Of a stretch of DNA of 64,000 bases, positions 1 to 11,498 are shown one piece after another. The position numbers and the translations under genes are program-made. The DNA lies in NCBI GenBank assembly GCA_033065855.1, contig JAVXUO010002997.1:62001-126000 (forward strand), read 5' to 3'. Positions within the stretch are counted from its first letter, which is position 1; the number at the start of each line of letters is the position of its first letter. A model generated the notes under the pieces. That model ran no database searches, had not been told where the DNA came from, and saw only the letters and a list, made by a program, of their open reading frames with translations. This DNA comes from Escallonia rubra. Taxonomy: Eukaryota; Streptophyta; Magnoliopsida; Escalloniales; Escalloniaceae.

Positions 1-330
1 GTGGCATCCCGAGAGGCTCAGTTCGTATTCTTCGGTAGGAGGACCCTTTGGTGCAGCCGGATAGGTTTGTCACTCAAGCCCTGCCTCTATCGGAGCGACT
101 CAAGTGACACACTAGGCACGTCTGGGCTGTGATCTATCACACTCATGTCACTGGTAATCATTGACACCTTCTAAATCGTGACCTTGGTGTGACTCCGAGC
201 CGGGTGTAGGTGAACGGTATCTTCCCTAGTCTGTTTGATAGTTAGACCTATGTTACATGGACTCCTCAAAATGCGTGACATATCCGTGTCGGAAACTTGA
301 CACTTGGACATGGATATATGATGTGCCTTA
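1..330. other. LTR-like DNA, left part, interrupted by the hAT insertion
   Basis: No coding sequence is seen. This stretch and 4535-5110 become continuous once the hAT element at 339-4526 and one copy of its 8-bp target duplication are removed. The right part carries a TATA-like box and a transcript-leader-like sequence, so together they resemble a retrotransposon LTR. The left edge lies outside the window, no terminal TG or CA can be fixed, and the assignment is inference. Confidence 0.35.
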
Positions 331-338
331 AGTGTCAG
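331..338. repeat. 8-bp target site duplication, left copy (hAT)
   Basis: The octamer agtgtcag sits immediately outside the left inverted terminal repeat and recurs exactly at 4527-4534 outside the right one. Eight base pairs is the characteristic hAT target duplication length. The perfect match indicates that both element ends are intact. Confidence 0.93.
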
Positions 339-354
339 TAGAGTAGACCTGGCA

Positions 355-500
355 AACGGGTATACCCGCCGGGTACGAGTAAAACCCGGTTGGGGTCTGG
401 GTAAAAATGGGTTGGGTAATTTATACCCGAGTTTTTTCGGGTAGGATTTTCTAGGAACCGTACCCTACCCTTGCGGGTAGGGTATTACCCGTGGGTCATG
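355..500. repeat. Left subterminal GGGTA/TACCC motif cluster
   Basis: About ten copies of gggta or its complement occur here, several as facing palindromes such as cgggtatacccg. A matching cluster lies at 4360-4510. In hAT elements the subterminal repeats are the known transposase binding sites, so this is the likely binding region. That role is inferred from the family. Confidence 0.7.
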
Positions 501-1031
501 TCTTTTAAAAAAAAAAAACAGATTTTAACACTCTTTTAGTCTTTTTGCTGGTTACTAATTTATTCAGTACTACTACTTACTGTTATTTTTCTCTTTTTGT
601 TTCTTTTGCTCATTTTACCAACACATTTCATGCCTTTGATTGTGGTTGTAAAAACAATTTTCAGTTTTCAATTTACCAAAAACTAAAAGTTATGACACAA
701 AACATTAAAACTCATAATCTCCTACTTAGTTACTTACTACTAAATACTTACTAGTTACTACTTACTAGCATACTAATTGTTAAATACCATAAGAACAAAT
801 TCAAGCATTGAACCCCATTCCCCAATCCCCACCCACAGTCCAAAAACTTTAAACAATTATATCATCATATCACATGCATATATTCATTGAAATTAAAGTC
901 TTCAATTCTATCGTCGTCAACTAAAACTTCAAGTTTTCAAAACTCCGTTAAGCTTCTTGCATCCAACGAACCTTCCATGTTCGCATTGATAGGCAAAGAT
1001 ACCACAAGGTCACTATCCTCCGGCTCATCAC

Positions 1032-1104
1032 CTACATTTAAGCAAATACGATTAAACTAAATAAATAAACTTCATATTCTAATGCTTTAAAAATAATAAC
1101 TTAC
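1032..1104 (-). other. Putative intron 2 of the hAT transposase
   Basis: On the minus strand the interval begins gtaagtt, is T-rich, and ends aaatgtag. Removing these 73 bp joins the dimerisation block to a short acidic tail that ends at a stop codon at 937-939. Confidence 0.6.
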
Positions 1105-1420
1105 TTTGAATTGCATAACCATACAACCAATTACATCCGCAAACCAAAACTTGGGCATTATCCAGAGTAAGTGAACTCCGAACTTTTGAAAGAACTTTTG
1201 CTCCAATACTAAAAGCCGATTCGGATGCAACAGTGGTTATTGGAATGCTCATAATGTCACGTGCCATATTAGAAAGAATAGTATACCTAAACCGATTGTC
1301 TTTCCGATACTCCAACACATCCAAATATGCATATTCCACACGATCATATGCCGGCTCCTCCAAATAAAGATCCAAATCCGACTTCTTCTTGGCCTTAAGT
1401 CGTCGCTTTTTAAAGTACTC

Positions 1421-1505
1421 CTACATTTTTAGAATGAGAAATGTGTTAAACAAAAAATATAAAAAAGCAAACAAGGAACGTAAACATAAAAAGGAAATAA
1501 CTTAC
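1421..1505 (-). other. Putative intron 1 of the hAT transposase
   Basis: The 85-bp interval has minus-strand ends gtaagtta and aaatgtag and a T-rich body. It separates the acidic VEEDEAE segment from EYFKKRRLKAKKKSDLDLYL. Read through, it encodes a hydrophobic stretch foreign to the family, which supports splicing. Confidence 0.65.
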
Positions 1506-4359
1506 TTCGGCCTCGTCTTCTTCCACGCAAATGACACTTGTACCAACTGAAGCTTTATCTTTAGGAACAACAGAATTTTGAACCACATATTCTTCATAGA
1601 GCTTCTCGATCTTCTTTTTGAGTTCTTTTGCCTTATCTTTCCCTCTACCCGCTTCAATCTTTTCATAGCAATATTCCACATATCCTAACTTGTAGCGAGG
1701 ATCAAGCATTGTTGTTATAGCTAGGATAGTACTATAAGACTCCCAATACTTTAAAAACTTAGGGTACATTTCCGTCGCCATTTTTCTCAAAACTAGATCC
1801 TCACTTTCCATCTCTTCCATTATAAGCAACTGAATTTTCCACACTGAATTAAAATACAGATTTGAAGTTACGTACTCAGTCCCGGACACAAAATTGGTCA
1901 TCACAGCAAATGGGGCCAAAAACTTTGCAATTTTTGCCCCCCTATCCCATTCTTCATTGGTAGGACAATACTTGTAGCTAGGTTCAATGAGAGAATAATT
2001 CACAAACACTGACCGAAATTTAAGCCCACACTCTAGCATAAAGAAAGTAGAGTTCCAACGAGTGGGAACATCCATGCGCAAACCCATCGAATTTGCCACA
2101 CCAATTTGCTCACAACATTGGGCAACTTTATCATCCTACCCTTGGATCCTTTCACATACTTAATGCTCTCCCTAATCTTGTAAATAGCCTCATTACCAAC
2201 TTTCAACCCGTCTTGAACAATGAGGTTCAAGATATGAGCGGAACAACGTATATGAAAATAATCCTTATTACTCACCAAGACTATGTTGACTAGCAATCTA
2301 TTCTTCAAATGCTCTTGCATGTTATCACAACTAGTGGCATTATCTAAAGTGATCGAAAACACTTTTTCTCAATTCCCCAATCCTTCAAAACATCATATGC
2401 TTTGTCACACAAGGATTTACCATTATGTGGCGGAGTAAAATGAGAAAAATTAAGAGTCCTACTATGCAATTTCCAATTTTCATCAATAAAGTGTGCAGTC
2501 AAGCAAAGACATCCCTCAGACATAGCTTACCTCTAATTCTACCCAAAGCAAGCTTAAGCATTTCTTTCTGACTCAACAAGATTTTCAAACAATCGGCTTT
2601 TGCAGTATTACGAGTATAATGCTTGACATCCGGATTCAAATAACCGTGAACGTCCCTAACCCTCATGTTCAGCAACCAAGAAAGGATAGTTATGCTTCAT
2701 CATTGCAATAGCCATTTTTCACGATAAACATCTTGAGAAATCTTTCTAGACCTCAATTTCACAGAATGATCTATATGCATTTGTTTTACGTTCATAAATT
2801 CTTTCTTGTACACATTACAAACCTTAAGATCTTTATGCATATTTGAAGTCCCATGTGTATCCTTGCATGGCTTCCCATCAGGAGTTGTCCCCATGGCAAA
2901 ACTTGAGACTTTACACCTCCTACACACGGCCCTATGTTTATTATTCTCCTCCACAATATCAATTTTTTTCCAAATTTCACCTCTAGTAGACTTTTTCATC
3001 AACACTAATGTCAATATCATTAGCAACTTCATCAAGGTTGGTAAAAACTCGAGGACATTCATCTTCAACATTAACACCCTCAACATTTTCAATGGGTGGA
3101 TTCTTGTTTACAGATTCCATAGATTCTACAATAGTCCGAAACAACGAATAAGAAAAAAAGCGAGAACAACAAGTCAACAAATCCAACAGGACCAACACAA
3201 GTTACACAACACATAATTTCAGATTTTCACTTTAGTAGTCCACTAGTCCAACAGCAAATTCAGCAATATATATAACGTCCAAATGTAAAAAAAATACCAT
3301 CCAACAATAATAACATCCACCACAAATCCACAATACTGCCCAAATCCAAATCCACCTCCCTCCGCCACATCAATATACTTGAATCATACATCAACATACT
3401 TGACATGAAACTCCATTGCAGCCAATATACTTGACATGAGCATGTACTAAATGCATAATTACAGAAAATAAAGTAACTAAACTAACACAGTAATTGCAGA
3501 AAATGATTCCATAGATTCTATTCCTTTCAAAACCCAAAATCCTTTAATCAATGAAGTTAAATACCATTTAAAACACAGGCCACCTCTCAATGCTAAATTG
3601 CTAATCAATGCAGCGTCTAGAACATATCCTGATTATCCTGAATTCAGAACATATTCATTTTCATTTTTCATACAAACTTGGTGGTTGTTTACCAGTTTAA
3701 GCTGCACAATTCTAAATTCAGAACTGATGGTATTCTAGCAGTACACTTGTATGCTAAGTTGGGAGTGTGCATTCGCAGGCACACTTCTGTTGCCAAATTT
3801 GTCCTCATGATTTAACTTATGATTGTTGCTGTATTTAAGAATTGATTGCTTGTGCGCACAAAAGATACAGGTATATACCGTATGGACTATGGCGTATGCA
3901 CAGATGTATGAAAGTGATACAACATTTGAGAGATCGACAAACCTTCCACGTGGAGTTCCGTGTCGTACGGCGTGAACATCGGCGGTGGACTGGCGGAGGC
4001 TTCTCGGAGGCTGACGACGGTGGTCGATGGCGTGCTGCTACGGCGTGAACAGCGGTGGTCGACGCTGCTATGTCGGTGGTCGGTCTGGATATGCTGATAT
4101 GGCGTTGCGCCGTCTCGTGAGTCATGTGAGATGGGCTGGCATCTGGCGAGTTCACGATCTGTCGCCGGCAGATCTGAGATGGGCTGACGGGACTAGGTGA
4201 TGGCTGATGAGTGATGACGGAGGGCTCTATCGCCGGCAGATGTGGTGTTACCGTGTTGGCTTGCGGCGGCGTGAGAGGGAAAGAATTGTGAGCTGAGTGT
4301 GAGAAGTGAGAAGAAGAAACGAATTTAGGGCACATATTTTTTCCCCTATATACTTCAAA

Positions 4360-4510
4360 AATAACGGGTAATATCGGGTAACCCGACCCGTACCTACCCG
4401 GAAAATTACGGGTCGGTTCGGGCACGGGTCAGATTTTTGCGGGTAGTAAAAATAGGTACCCGTACCCGGGATATTTGACCGGGTGCGGTTCGACCCGCGG
4501 GTACGGGCAG
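4360..4510. repeat. Right subterminal GGGTA/TACCC motif cluster
   Basis: A dense set of gggta and taccc motifs, with runs such as gggtacccg and acccgacccg, mirrors the left cluster at 355-500. Together the two give the symmetric subterminal architecture expected of hAT transposase binding sites. Confidence 0.7.
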
Positions 4511-4526
4511 ATTTTTGCCAAGTCTA

Positions 4527-4534
4527 AGTGTCAG
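4527..4534. repeat. 8-bp target site duplication, right copy (hAT)
   Basis: This is an exact repeat of 331-338 (agtgtcag), directly outside the right inverted terminal repeat. Confidence 0.93.
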
Positions 4535-5110
4535 GTTCTCCACGTCTCTCCACGCTGCCGTGAGACTCCATATGGGTATTAGACAGGTGGTAGGTGACGG
4601 GGGTGAGGGCATTCTCCAACCGTCTTGCCCTCTGCGAGTTGTTCTTCCTAGATAGATAGAGCAAAGTTATGCACGGAAAGCCGACTGAGTATGGCGTTTC
4701 TGTGTAAAACTGGCAGATAGTGCATCCTCTGCGAGTTGCCACTCCCAGTGAACGCCATGTGTATGATGACAAGCTATGTTTAGTTGCCTATAAGACGAGG
4801 ACTTAGAGCACTCATAAGCACAACACTTCACATTTGCATTTTATCTCTCTAAAATCGTAGAATTGGAGAATGCTAGAGAGAGAAAGCAATTGAGCTGCAT
4901 ACCCTGACTCTAGACCCTGTCAGGTACTTGACTTAAGAACTGGAACAAAGCATTGAACGATGGACTCACCATCGTTCCTGCATACACTCCATGTCTTTGC
5001 CCTCGCTGCACTTGTGGTCCTCGTGCTTTCTTTGTGGCACCTTCACATGTAACGCGCACACATCTTCTTGGCATCGTCCTTGTAAGTTTTGGAAGCTAGG
5101 TATGGAGTCC
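4535..5110 (+). other. LTR-like DNA, right part, with TATA-like box
   Basis: No supported ORF. A TATA-like sequence, gcctataagac, is at 4786-4796. It is followed by a leader-like AC-rich stretch and a CT-rich stretch, as in plant retrotransposon LTRs. A short inverted sequence (gaacgatgg and ccatcgttc) occurs near 4956-4977. The neighbouring body of the element is not recognised. A solo LTR or LTR fragment is the best guess. Confidence 0.35.
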
Positions 5111-8040
5111 CAGCAAGATGATGGTTGACTAAGCAGGTGTCTTTACTCACAATACTATATTATGGCTTACCTTGATGGGATACTTTTTGATCATAAGCAA
5201 CGTATGCTTTTAGATGCTCAAAGTTGATCAAACAAGACGAGATAGTAGTAGTAGACTGAGAAGGACATGGAGAGAAATGGACTGAAAGCTTGATTGCTAG
5301 AGATCTACTAGGTACCATGAAGATGAATGAGGAAGAATGGAAGCAAAGGATCCTTAGCTGACCCCAGCTAGTTTTGGATAAAGTCTTGATGACGATGATC
5401 ACGAGGTGATAGGATTCACCAGTGCAATTATTCTAGTAGCTATCGCTTGATTGCAACCCGACTATGAACTGATGGAATATGCTTCTGAACAGCATGAGGC
5501 CACATTGACCTTGAAATATGATATCCTCTATAATAGAGTTAAAATAGGCAAGAACAGTTCTTTGTCCACAAAAATTCAAAGGTTAAAGCTTTCTATTAGG
5601 AAAGCATTTGGGCCATCAGGTCAAAGATTAGGTTTGCATTCAGTCCAACCCCCTCGCCTCCCCGCGCCCGCGGCAGTAGCTGGTGTTTTTGTATAGTTCT
5701 ATGGAGGGGTAAGCAATAGACAGTAATAGGGTAGTGATTGTGGGCCGTATGTCGTAACAGGTGCTTCGTGTGGATGAATGAGATGAGTTTGAGGCAGGAA
5801 CAACAACTTAAATTCATGTAGCTTGGAAGACTGAGGCAACTTCATAATGTGTGTTCTGGGGCCAAAACAGCATCATCATGGTTGTGATGTGTTCTTTATA
5901 GCAGATGTGATCGATCCTCTTGGTCAAATGCCTGGGCTGCAAGTACATAGAACTTCGCTTATGGCACGTTCTGAAGTTGCCAGCTGACCGAGGCTGGTCC
6001 GAGTGACTTATATCCATGAGAGTGTTCCTTTTCATTTGATATAGCCGAGATATGGACTTGTATGTTTGACATTTTTGGTTCTCCATCCTCCAATACATGT
6101 TCCCTTAAGAATCTCATGGTACTGCAAGTCCAATTTCATCTAGGAATAGTCTTACTTTTTAGCTCTTCTTGCTACTTCAGTCAAAGTGTAAAAATGATTT
6201 TTGTCTCAGGCAAGTCACGATTGAATGACACATTGATTTTCAACTGAAGTACCATAAACATTTCAGAAATGTACTGCTCTTTAACAGCGAAATATATCTA
6301 GTAAGTTGGTTGATCATGTTTTCCCACCAACATAACCAAGTAAAAGGCACTAAGCCATGTGCTCAGATCTGGGAATGGGCTGCATTCTCTAAATATATAA
6401 GCGGTTTTCTGGCGTTGTTGCTACCCATCGGTTCTTATGCTAAAGGTTTTATGCACTCGTTTTTTCGAAACTGATAAGAATTAATTCCTCCTCTCTTAGC
6501 TTGTTTGTGAGTATGATTGAAAAGAAGGGTTGCCCTTTCTTTATGTGATTGTATGTTTTAGGATGGAAGAGAGAGTTCTCTGATGTTGTTTGAGCCGAAA
6601 GAAAAGAAAAAGAAGACAAAAATCTAGTTGTCATTTACTAAAATGTAATATTTTCCAAGTGATATTAGTTTCTGCATTAGATAGTAGGGTAATGTTGGTA
6701 TTTCAATATTTCATTAAACTTCATTTCTCTCCATTCCTTCTCAATTTTGAGAAGAAAGATTTGGAGAGAGAGAGGCCCAAAGTTTCATTCCATTTCTCTT
6801 CTTTCCTCTCCTTAAGAAATTCTCTAAGGAAATGGGAGGAAAGGAGTTTCTTTCATTCCATTTTCTTTCTTTTCTCTCCAAAATTAAAGTGGTAGGGAAT
6901 GTCACAAGAGCCTATTGCTAATTTGGTTTTGGCCTGGAAGGATACTACTGATAGAACTAGAATGTTACGGTTGCATGTATCGATTCTGCCAACGGAAACT
7001 TATCGTGACAATCAATTCAGACTACCATAAATCATTCAGTATGATTGAAAGTTATTTGACCTAAGTGAGGCTTTTCTTGTCTTCAATCAGATGGATGTCT
7101 GGCTACTTTTAGGACATTAGTTTAGGATTACACTTACGACCTAATGAGTCCAGAATACTGCTGAAACTTACAAATTTATTGATAGTTATATTTCTACTAT
7201 ATGAAACAAATTATACAGATGTAATCACTAGTTCACTACAAGTGAGTGGGTTGCTTCTTGGAAAATTTATGCTCACGTGAATGATTGAAGATCAACAGGA
7301 ATTGTCTGTCTTTAGTCCAAAGTAGCCCGACTTGTAGTTGTGTACTTTGTACAGTTGTCTGCATCTCGGGCTTTGAAAATCTTACACAGCTGCAATGGAT
7401 GGCTATCATTGTTGAGAAATAAGGCTGACTCTGTAGATGGAATAGAGAGGATTATTGGCAGGATCTGACGTGATAATGAAAGCTCACAATGACAAGAGCC
7501 CGCTCACCAGAAATCTTGAGTGTGACAATGGCTTGTTGATCTTGGGGTAAATTTTTTGTAACACTGAAAGTGTGGCGAGTGCAATGTCTTCATGAGGGTC
7601 GGATCTGGTTGATTCACGATTTGATGAAGGTGATTTGGATAACTATGATGATGTGATTAGCTGCAACAATGAGCTCATCCAACACGCCTTCTGGAAATGG
7701 GAGATTAATTTACTATTTTTTGGCATGTGACCTTTACCTCTTGGTACCCTCAAATTGGTTTGACATGAACTTGATTTAAGATTGTTGAATCAGGCTTGAG
7801 CTTTGATACAAAGCTGATGCTGCCGGGATGGGGATCGTTTCGTTTTTAATATGCATGTATGTGCTCAGTTAGTCTCCACCATAAATTAATGAATGACACG
7901 AGTTTGTGTAGGAAGCTAAGACCTTATGGAAGATTAGGTACTAAGAGAGTCTACTTCTACATTCTATAATGTGTTCTCATACCTCATTTTGTTCTTGAAA
8001 AGTGCATTAGCGACATTATTTCACTAATGTCACTCTTAAT
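5110..8040. other. Anonymous noncoding stretch
   Basis: I see no ORF with a recognisable domain on either strand. Base composition is ordinary for plant intergenic DNA. A purine/pyrimidine-biased patch rich in ggagaga and ctctcc lies at about 6720-6890 and could be a decayed MITE, but no paired ends or target duplication could be fixed. Confidence 0.5.
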
Positions 8041-8052
8041 TTATCAAAACAG

Positions 8053-8619
8053 CTATGGACGAGACATCGTGGAACCTGCTACCAAGCCTGGAGACATGGC
8101 TTTGGTATGTATTACTCTATGGTATCTTGATGCTTACACTTTTAATCAACATGTTCATATGCACATATACATGGCTTTGCCAGTCGGTTAAAATCCAGGT
8201 TCCAGTAACACCCACACTTAATGATCTCCCATAGCGAGTACTGCATTTGGCATGAGAGGGTTCCATTTCTTTTGACCAAATCTCAGGACGTGCTAGACAT
8301 GCTTTTTTGCATTTGACATAAGCAGGCTAAGTAAACACTCATTGTCGTTTCTGGTGTTTTATTTGTTTTCGATACTCCTTAGAGGAGCTGCCAAGTTGTT
8401 TTATTTATGCAGGTTCTAAATGATGACGTTATTTTATCTTCCTCCTCTTGTTTCCCCTCCTTTCTGGCAAAATATCGATGAGCTCCCTTTGTGAGGCGCC
8501 AATGTTTTGGCAACTTATCTTTGAAATTCTTTCGTGGATATACAGGTTGCCATAAGAGGCGTCACGTGGCTGCTGCAACAGTTTCCACAATTAGCAGATT
8601 GGCTATGATGGAAGCCTAA
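8053..8619 (+). pseudogene. Possible pair of exon remnants, unidentified gene
   Basis: An exon-like block at about 8053-8104 is preceded by aaaacag and followed by gtatgt. It reads YGRDIVEPATKPGDMAL without a stop. A second block starts after tatacag at about 8545 and, joined in phase, continues VAIRGVTWLLQQFPQLADWL and then stops. An alternative phase also stays open across both blocks. I do not recognise the protein. It may be a fragment of a real gene whose other exons have decayed, or chance. Only the splice-like borders and open phase support it. Confidence 0.25.
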
Positions 8620-8755
8620 GGCTCAACTCTTAATTGCAGATCGGTACTGTAACATAAGATTTATGCCTCTATTTGTTAATGGAAGACTCAAGGTGTAGCT
8701 ATCATGCAGGTAGCTTCTATAAATGCTTGGTATCTATTTGACCAGTGTAATTAGC

Positions 8756-9600
8756 CCGTCTTGGCTATACCCTTTAACTGCTCTTAGGTTTCACTTTTCG
8801 AGATACCTAAACGAATATTCAACGGTCAAAGTTCAATAATACAAGTTCGGTCAACTCGAAGCATACACAAGTCACATACCCCACGATTTTATCTAAAAAT
8901 GACTCCAGTGTTGATTTGCGTGCGTGTCCCTTGGAAAAAGATGTAGATAGTCTCTTTGCTTTGAGGTTGGCCCTACGCTTTCCCCAGGGCAGGGGGTTGT
9001 CGGCCCTCCTCTCTCCCCTCCCCCTGGGAGTCTTGCCTTTTTGGTGCCTTCTCCTTGCCTCCTTAGGGTAGCATCCTCTCCTCGGGTCATCTAACCGACA
9101 CCAAGTGAAGGTCGTCCCCATCCTTAGCTCTTTGAGGGATCCTTGCTCTTTGAGCATTGTTGTTGCCATCAGCACTGTGTCTAATCGCCGCGATGCCTGA
9201 TTGTGCCCGAGCATTGTTTCCACTCTACATGTCATCGGCATTAGGCCCATCTCCAAACCCCTTTGCCTATGACGTCCAATCGCGCTTCGTGCCATGTAGC
9301 GCTATGCTCCTTGACAGAGTGTCCATCGACAGCATCCATGCATCTTAGTGTTATGTGCTTGCACTCAACACTCATTGAGCATACCATTGCGCCATCGCCA
9401 TTGAGTGTGCCTCCATATAGATCTCACCGCACCAATATGCCATGCCACTTATGCAGTTGTGCCCTTGACACTCCATCGTATTATCATGTCCCCATTGTTG
9501 GTCCATCTCTTAACCACGACATGCGCGCCTCTCCTTGGTCATTGAACATGCTTTGACCCAGTCTTTGGAGTGTGAAGCATTAGGTGTCTCTCCAGGACAC
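8756..9600. repeat. Dispersed repeat related to 47646-47790
   Basis: The first 125 bp (ttggctataccctttaactgct, then a cact-ttt-gaga-acc-aaac pattern and a tcggtcaact segment) align in order with 47646-47770, at clearly more than chance similarity. The shared gctatacc resembles a TATA box, which suggests an LTR fragment. The rest, to about 9600, is GC-richer and has ORFs on both strands without recognisable domains, which I regard as noncoding. Confidence 0.5.
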
Positions 9601-10089
9601 TGCTTGTAACATCCTGAAAATCCGAAGCTCTATCGTCCTGAATTTTTGGGACGTTAACCTACCACTTCATATCAAACCCTGTCCACTGACACATACTCCA
9701 AAGTTCAAGTAGACATCATCTCAAATACTTCAAAATGTAAGATTTCAGAATGCTTAAACTTAAACTAGTTTTACAACTTAAAACTTTTAAAATTTAAACT
9801 TAGGTTCTTCACCAAACAACAGGCTAACAGTACTGATACCGACCCACGCAAGGGTCTTACTATACAATAGTGATGGGCTCACGGAGTCTTATTCAGACTC
9901 TAAACCCATTCCCGAGCATTCTACAGCTGACCATTACATGCAGAAGGGAATCAAATGAAGGGTGAACTTTTGAAAGCTCAGTAAGGTCGTTCAAGAACAA
10001 CCAAAAGAATTACCAAAACGACTCGAGTTCAATCGAGAATAATTTCTCGAAACATTTCAATAATCATGGACAGTTTGGGAGTTTTCCAA

Positions 10090-11498
10090 AACAAGCATCC
10101 TTAATCAGGAATGGAATTCCCAGTTGATCAAATCTTTATTTACACCCGATATATCAGCTAGGATTCTGGCTATCTATGTCTCTCCACACGGTTTGGACGA
10201 CACTCAAGTCTGGAAGGAAAAACATAATGGTGAATATTCAGTGGCTTCTGCTTACAGAATGCTTTATAACCTCAACCTAGAGTTCAGAATTAGGCGAGGT
10301 ACCCAAGCCTCCGCACCTCCTCTCAACTCGAACATTTGGAGGAAAGTTTGGGCACTTCCTCTACCTTCGAAGCACCTCTTCTTAATCTGGCAATTGTTAT
10401 GGAATAGACTCCCGCTTTATTGCAACCTATATCGTCTTACAATCTCGAACACTGACACTTGCCCTTTATGCCTTAGCCATTCTGAAACAGTTGATCACTT
10501 ATTTTTCGATTGCCCGGCGGTGCGACCAATTTGGTTCGGAGGATTAGCTGGCCTTCATAGCAACAATGTTGGCAGCTCCTTTACTGAATGGATGATCGCG
10601 TGGATTCAAAACCAATCAGGATGTTTAAATTTTCGGGAAAAAACCATTCAAATATTTTCCACCGTATGGTGCATCTGGATTAATCGGAACAATCTCGTAT
10701 TCAGACAAACCCCTTTCCAGCCTTCTACAGTTATAGAAGGTATCAAAACTCTCGTGCAACATATTGTTGTCGCCTTCGGAATTCGGAGGACCCCAAAGCA
10801 GAAGTCAAGGACCAACACCCCAGCTATTTTGGCACTTTCTAGCACACCGAGGCGTAACCCCTCCCTTTGCACATGCGAGGTGTTGAGACCCATCCATATG
10901 ATCATTGCTATACAGTTCAACAAAAGGGTGCTTAAAGCAGGCTTAGGAATACGATTTCAGACACAGAATGGCTTACGTTATGGTTCTGCAGCGATATTCT
11001 TTCCAGCTTCTGATGTTTTCGCTGCTTTCTCTAAAGGATTACTAACTGCCTGCTATTGGGCTAGAAAAAAGAATTTATTACATATCTCTTTATTAATTGA
11101 TTCCAATTTTCTGATTGATCAGCTTCAGGACACGGCGGATATCCCTGATACCACCGCCCCGATAATGTTTGATTTTTGCTACATATTATCAGACTTTTAT
11201 CAGTTCAGCTTTGACGAAGCCTCAGCTTAAGGAATCCAGATCTTTAGCTGCTTTTGCATGCCATGCACGCATAGACGTTTTCCAGGATTGGGTGCATGAC
11301 TTTTTGCCGCAATGCCGCAACAGGATCTGTAATTCATAGGTTTCATGTGATTGCTTGTTTTTGTTTTGTTTAGCCTTTTGTAATCTTGGTGAAAGTCTTA
11401 TGTGTGTCATGACATTTGTCCTTGTATTCACCTTTGGGTGAAAACTCCTTTAATTATCTATGCTATTCTGCCTTTTATCAAAAAAAAAAAAAAAAAAA
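10090..11498 (+). mobile_element. 5'-truncated LINE with poly(A) tail
   Basis: The insertion contains the 3' part of a plant LINE ORF2 (10124-11230), a 3' UTR of about 250 bp and a pure A run at 11480-11498. 5' truncation and a poly(A) tail are the usual products of target-primed reverse transcription. I could not find a convincing target duplication. The 5' border is set where the reading frame becomes LINE-like (about 10090). It is closely related in protein and 3' UTR to the minus-strand LINE at 42640-43390. Confidence 0.85.
10124..11230 (+). pseudogene. LINE ORF2 C-terminal fragment: zf-RVT and RNase H-like domains
   Basis: The frame is open for 368 codons. It begins in the linker after the reverse transcriptase (VWKEKHNGEYSVASAYRML). 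It continues through the zf-RVT zinc-binding domain, where IWRKVWALPLPSKHLFLIW leads to CPLC, HLFFDCP and IWFGGL (residues about 68-145). It ends in a degenerate RNase H-like domain (residues about 270-360, including LLIDSNFLIDQLQDT). The endonuclease and polymerase are absent, so this is a dead fragment. The first ATG is not a real start. The frame has stayed open, which suggests a relatively young insertion. Confidence 0.88.

Larger units (their letters stand above)
937..3120 (-). pseudogene. hAT transposase with BED finger and C-terminal dimerisation domain, degraded
   Basis: The likely start is the ATG at 3120 (MESVNKNPP). A BED-type zinc finger follows around 2995-2790, with the CRRC pair and a GTSNMHKDLKVC end. 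The RNase H-like core includes ITLDNATSCDNM (about 2350), FHIRCSAHILNLIVQDGLK and DVPTRWNSTFFML (about 2075). The hAT dimerisation block (SIPITTVASESAFSIG, VLVCGCNWLYG) is at 1375-1105. Two putative introns with GT-AG ends are visible, at 1421-1505 and 1032-1104. Splicing both gives an in-frame C terminus ending SLTEF and a stop at 937-939. Frame changes near 2990 and 2360 and the disordered segment at 2365-2700 break the gene. The enzyme would cut and paste the surrounding element; this copy probably cannot. Confidence 0.88.
339..4526 (-). mobile_element. hAT-superfamily DNA transposon (4188 bp), broken transposase
   Basis: The ends are short imperfect inverted repeats: tagagtagacctggcaaa on the left, and tagacttggcaaa reading inward from the right. 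Both carry the TAG(n)nTGGCAAA signature common in plant hAT elements. The left end has an extra tagag before the matching core. Perfect 8-bp duplications flank the element. Both subterminal regions are packed with GGGTA/TACCC motifs. A transposase reads on the minus strand at 937-3120, and the stretch between about 3200 and 4300 behaves as 5' noncoding DNA, GC-rich near 3950-4250. The length suits an autonomous element, but the coding sequence is frameshifted, so mobility would need a transposase supplied in trans. The unbroken target duplication suggests a fairly recent insertion. Confidence 0.92.

Noticed and set aside
2806..3216. 136-codon plus-strand ORF in the hAT element
   Set aside because: Opposite-strand shadow of the transposase N-terminal region.
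3835..4425. 196-codon minus-strand ORF in the hAT element
   Set aside because: It lies in the GC-rich 5' noncoding part of the transposon, has no domain, and is low in complexity.
6720..6890. Possible MITE built from ggagaga/ctctcc tracts
   Set aside because: Purine/pyrimidine bias alone gives apparent inverted repeats. I could not find matched ends or a target duplication.
8819..9295. 158-codon minus-strand ORF
   Set aside because: No recognisable motif, Arg-rich composition from GC-rich repeat DNA, and it overlaps a dispersed repeat and ORFs in other frames.
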